Shown here one piece after another: positions 60,077 through 64,000 of a stretch of DNA of 64,000 nt (position 1 is the first letter of the stretch; every line of letters begins with the position of its first letter). The notes beneath the pieces were generated by a model that saw only the letters and a list, made by a program, of their open reading frames with translations, had not been told where the DNA came from and did not search any database. The stretch is from Effrenium voratum (taxonomy: Eukaryota; Sar; Dinophyceae; Suessiales; Symbiodiniaceae). The position numbers and the translations under genes are program-made. Location: assembly GCA_963377175.1 (NCBI GenBank), contig CAUJNA010001247.1, forward strand, positions 463,606-527,605, given 5' to 3'.

Positions 60077-63000
60077 ATCCAGCCCTCGGCACAGGGTCGG
60101 GCGTAGCCTTTTGACTTGGACCACAACCGGGAACATGATATCCTAGACAACACGGTTTTCGAAGCCCTGCTCAAACTGTGTTGGTCAGGGTTGATCGCCC
60201 AAAAGCCTTGAGAACACCGCAGCATATGAACGGCGTCCCGGTCTTTCGCCCTCGCAGTTGAAACGGCTCCAGGATAGCCACGCCATCCATGAACGAGGCC
60301 GTGCCTTGTTCGTTGCGGTCATTTCAAAAGGAGGCATCGGAATTTGGGAACACTTCGGCGATGTCTTGGCTAGAGGAAGCCAACTTCCACATGCTCCGTT
60401 GTGTGGGTCGACGCCTGCCAGCACGGCAAGGCAGTCGCTAAGTCCTGGGCTTTGGCTGCGACAGCCCTCGCATTCAAGCCCTCTCGGCGCGCTGCAATCA
60501 CAGATTCAAGCACACGAGCATTGCTGGAGTGGTCGAAAATGGGGTCTTCCTCAGCACGCTAACCGCTGAGTGCCCGGAGTCGCTGGCACGCCAATTGGCG
60601 TCCGTGGGCACAGGAAGAGTGTCCCAAACCTTGCGGTCGGCTTTTGGTTCGGGGTTATTCGTGATTTGAGGCTAGGAGCAGTGCGCGGGATTAACTGTAT
60701 CGATTCTAGTTCTCTTTCCAATCCTCTATCATTTCCTTTGCGTTCACGCCCGCGCGCGCGCCCGCCCGCTATCGCGTGCAGCAACGCAAAGCGTGCCATG
60801 TTCACGGCTGTATCATTTTGATTCATCCGTGTTATATCGCAGAACTGTTTGGGGTCTCTGCTGTGTAATATTTCAAATTTCCAAATCATGATTGGCGTGT
60901 GGCGCCGACTGAAGCACGGCAAGTGGTGAAGACAAATCTACAGCACTGTCGATGACAAAGCATTTCGTGCAACATGGTGCTATTGATTGCATGGTCATCC
61001 CGCAGCTTTTTGTTGTTTTTTCTCCCTCGGAGTGATCGCGCCGCAACATGGGCTGCAGTTCTTCCAGTGCGCAGGCTGGAAGCATCTGCGGGTTTCCCTT
61101 GGTTGTTTCAAACATCACCTTCTTGGCCTATTTACGTTCCTGTTTTTGTTTTTGGCATTTTCGTGGCAAACAAAAAACATAGACTAATTTTGGCAAATCG
61201 ACTAATGCCTATTTTCTTTAAGCATGAACCTCCCTTGGTAGGGGTGATGTTTTGAGGGGAAATTCGAGGAACCCCGGTTTCGATCAAGCGACCAAGGTTT
61301 TCAGGTTGATTGGGATTCGGGACACAAAACTCCCACGTCCAGGAATTGCATACTTTGACGCAAACCAGATGATTGCTTGGCAAACGTTTTCGGTGTCATT
61401 GGTTTGATTTGGGTTTGAACTACTCTTGTTTAAACCAAATGGAAGGCTAGCCCCCTCAGCCCCCAAACCAGAGGCAACACGAACTTAGAGACGTTGCAAA
61501 TGGCAATGTTTCAGTGTTGTTTTCCTTGTCCAATCCGTAAGTGGCTGGCACTGATCTACTTGGCCATGTCCAAAAAGACAATACTGAATTTGTGTGAGAA
61601 GGAGACTCCAGCCATTCATGCAGGGTAGGGGAACCAATTTCGGGTTTAAACGGAAACCAAAAGAAACCATCAGGGATCCCTATTTTGAGACGCCCAAATT
61701 TGGGCGAATGCTTCAACCATTTTTTAGGAGGTGATTTCACGAAAGCAACATCCAACGCGTAACCTCGATCATTGGTGTCTGGGCTGGGCATCTGTTTTTC
61801 GGGGAGAGTAAGGAGTTGTTGGATTGTGGCTTTGGAATTGGATTTGAAACTGTTTTTCTTGAAACGAAGTGGGAACATATATGATACAGCCCCGCAGCTT
61901 CAATGTAAACCGGGTCCCCAAACAACAGTTGTGTTGAGTGCTTTTTTCAACCGTGCCACCTTTTTGCTGTTTTCCGGTTGTCTTCGTTGGAAGCTCTAAG
62001 AAAAGCTTCGTAAAACAAGGTCCCATTTTTCTGCAGGCTTAGGACCGACAGGCCATCGACAGCCTTTGGTAGGTTGCCCCTTGATTTGATTTGAGCCTCA
62101 ACATTTTCTGGAATTCCATACCACACCACGAAGTTTCGGGTCCCGACTCGCCAGGGTGGTCGGGGCATCTACAACCCTCCGCGCCCCACGGACGCAGTGC
62201 AGGCGCAAGCTAGCGTAGGAGCTTGACTGGCCGAAGGAGTTTTTCGACCCCCCCAAAAAAAAGAAGGACCCCCCATTTTTGAGGGTCCCCTACATTTCTG
62301 AAACCGTTCGGTGGTTTTAGACATCTTTGATGGCATCCCTCGGTCCAAGCTTGGCTTTGTGTCAGTTTCATACCTTTGGAAAGAGAATCGAAGGGGAAGG
62401 ACACCACAATGCTTACGTTTATGCTGACAATTGGGAATCGCAGCGAAAAGAGCGAAACAAACTTAGGAGCTACGATGCCTAACTGCAATCAAGGATCGGG
62501 CAAGGCAGCTGAACGAATGTGCACAAAGGCCTGCATTGATTTGACTTGATGATGGTGATGAACGGTGCAACCTTTACATGGACGGGAGCTGCACTGTGCA
62601 TAAAACACTTGTAGACAATTGCGCGCGGTATGCAGTCTTTGCTGGGCATATATAACATTGTGCAACAATACCTGCATGAACTTAGAATCCCTGCAGTGTT
62701 CCAGTGCCTTGCAACTTCAAATGTGGCATGCGATCAGACGATTAATGGAGCAGAGCTTTGTGTTTTAGTACATGCTTACAAAGCTGCAAAAAGAAAGGCT
62801 ATCCACCCGGATAGCTCTTCTGCGCGCAAAGTCTGTCCATCTCCCCAACATCCACTCGCAGCAGGCTAGATGTTTAAAACCCTCCACGGGGAAGCAACTG
62901 GCCCTGTCCGTGGAGGCTGTTCCTCAGCGCCAGAGAACACCCTGCGGTTCCTGGCAGGGAATCGATCGCGGCTGTCCAAATGCGGCGCCGGACCGTCGTT

Positions 63001-63999
63001 GCCACCAGAGCTACGCCTCTCGTTTTGGAGAGTTGTCTTTTCTTCCCCCGAGTTTGTGAGTTTCCTTTTGGCGGGATGTTCAAAGGGCAATAGGGAGCCC
63101 GACAGGAAGGGAATGAGTGGGAATGATACCTTTTCCAAACCTGACCTGGCGGGGGGACTTTTGGGTTGTGCTGACGGGAAACCTCAGGAAAGCCCCGTAT
63201 TTGGGTGGCTCACTCCCTTGAAGAAAAAGGCTGAATCAAAAAGGGACATGACACCATTAAAATAGCTATTCCCTCCGAACTACATGTTGTGTGTTGATTT
63301 GCTGAGAACATTTCTCATGAATTGCTTTGAAGGGGTTGGCTTCAGGAAGGAGGCCGTGCATTTACAAAATGCTAGATGTTTTTCAGCGTTTCAGGAGCCG
63401 TTTTTTGACGATAGCCTTTCAGGCGCGTTTGTGTTGAGGGTTATACCTTTCAAAGGGAAAAGGAGAGTTTGGGCGCTCTTTTTCTTTTGGGGAGTCTTTG
63501 TTTCTGTTCAAAGGGAAAACCAAAGGTGTTCGGGTTCAAGAAGCCTGTAGTTCCTAAACCAAACCAAAGCACCTGTCCAAACCATTTCTGGGGAAGCTGA
63601 GCTATGGAGGGGGACCCATTGGAGACAGACTGCAATGGAGGTTTCCCTCAGCGTTCGCAAAGTACCACAACAAAATAAGCCGGTTTGCTTGGCTGGTTTG
63701 CCCTTGCCGAGTTTGACCAGTCAGATCTCCCTCCATTTGTTAACATCCACTTACATTTCTTCGCGGATGTTTTTGGGTGCTACGCAAGGGCTTAAGATAC
63801 ATTGGACAAAACACAACTTCTCCCCTTGTGGAACGTGCACCACCATGCATGTGCTGACACCAAATGGATTGGGACATCATATCTATGCATTCTTTTTTAA
63901 GTAGGATCCATCCAGTCTCAGGCTGACATTTTAAGAACTTATTTGCAGAGGGAGCCAACTTTTCCCAAATGGGTGCGGGAGCTGTCTGAAACCGAGGGT
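60077..63999. other. No convincing gene
   Basis: Overlapping short frames on both strands, of lower GC content, with no recognised motif. A homopolymer-rich patch (CCCCCCAAAAAAAAGAAGGA) lies at about 62250-62275. I see no tRNA, viral match or retroelement domain here. Confidence 0.45.
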
Positions 64000-64000
64000 C

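Noticed and set aside
62870..63265. 131-codon plus-strand frame near the right end
   Set aside because: Overlapped by equally long frames on both strands, with no motif or splice support.

Overview
The window looks like dinoflagellate nuclear DNA, probably from a Symbiodiniaceae-like genome. The evidence is a very large non-LTR retrotransposon carrying a C5-cytosine DNA methyltransferase (a combination reported from dinoflagellates), short GT-AG introns that join open frames in phase, same-strand gene runs, and heavy simple-repeat and foldback content. The species cannot be fixed from the sequence.

The main content is an endogenous Polinton-like / adintovirus-like DNA virus. The principal copy spans about 32.7-54.75 kb and is more GC-rich than its flanks. 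In order it holds a very long fibre-like protein ending in an S74 endosialidase-type chaperone domain; an rve-family integrase; three tandem small coiled-coil genes; a protein-primed family B DNA polymerase; a coiled-coil protein; a possible OB-fold protein; a C5-MTase-like protein; a roughly 1 kb tandem array; a double-jelly-roll major capsid protein; an Ala/Gly-rich virion-like protein; an AT-hook protein; a penton-like minor capsid protein; an A32-like packaging ATPase; a zinc-ribbon-repeat / PD-(D/E)XK nuclease; and a Dam-type adenine methyltransferase. I recognised no maturation protease and no terminal inverted repeats. Many of its genes carry a TAAAG/TAAGA-type motif 8-17 nt before the ATG. 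The polymerase, integrase, capsid, ATPase and fibre frames are broken, so this copy is decayed or the assembly contains indels.

At least four further fragments of the same or a sister virus lie in the window: 7.05-8.12 kb plus 18.69-19.43 kb; 30.95-31.84 kb; 55.8-57.4 kb; and 58.36-59.2 kb. They are rearranged and bounded by SINE-like and foldback elements. The first is split by a 10.57 kb retrotransposon (8121-18693) that entered the viral ATPase gene and left a perfect 16 bp target-site duplication. The retrotransposon encodes the methyltransferase, a gag-like protein, an endonuclease, a reverse transcriptase and RNase H.

Host-like sequence includes a minus-strand multi-exon Crinkler/RHS-like P-loop NTPase gene with a coiled-coil exon (0.4-3.65 kb) and a run of plus-strand genes of unknown function (20.4-28.5 kb), two of them with introns whose phases can be checked by reading frame. 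The interval 28.5-30.6 kb is simple repeat, foldback DNA and a tRNA-like unit interrupted by a 42 bp-arm hairpin. From 60.1 kb to the end I see no convincing gene.
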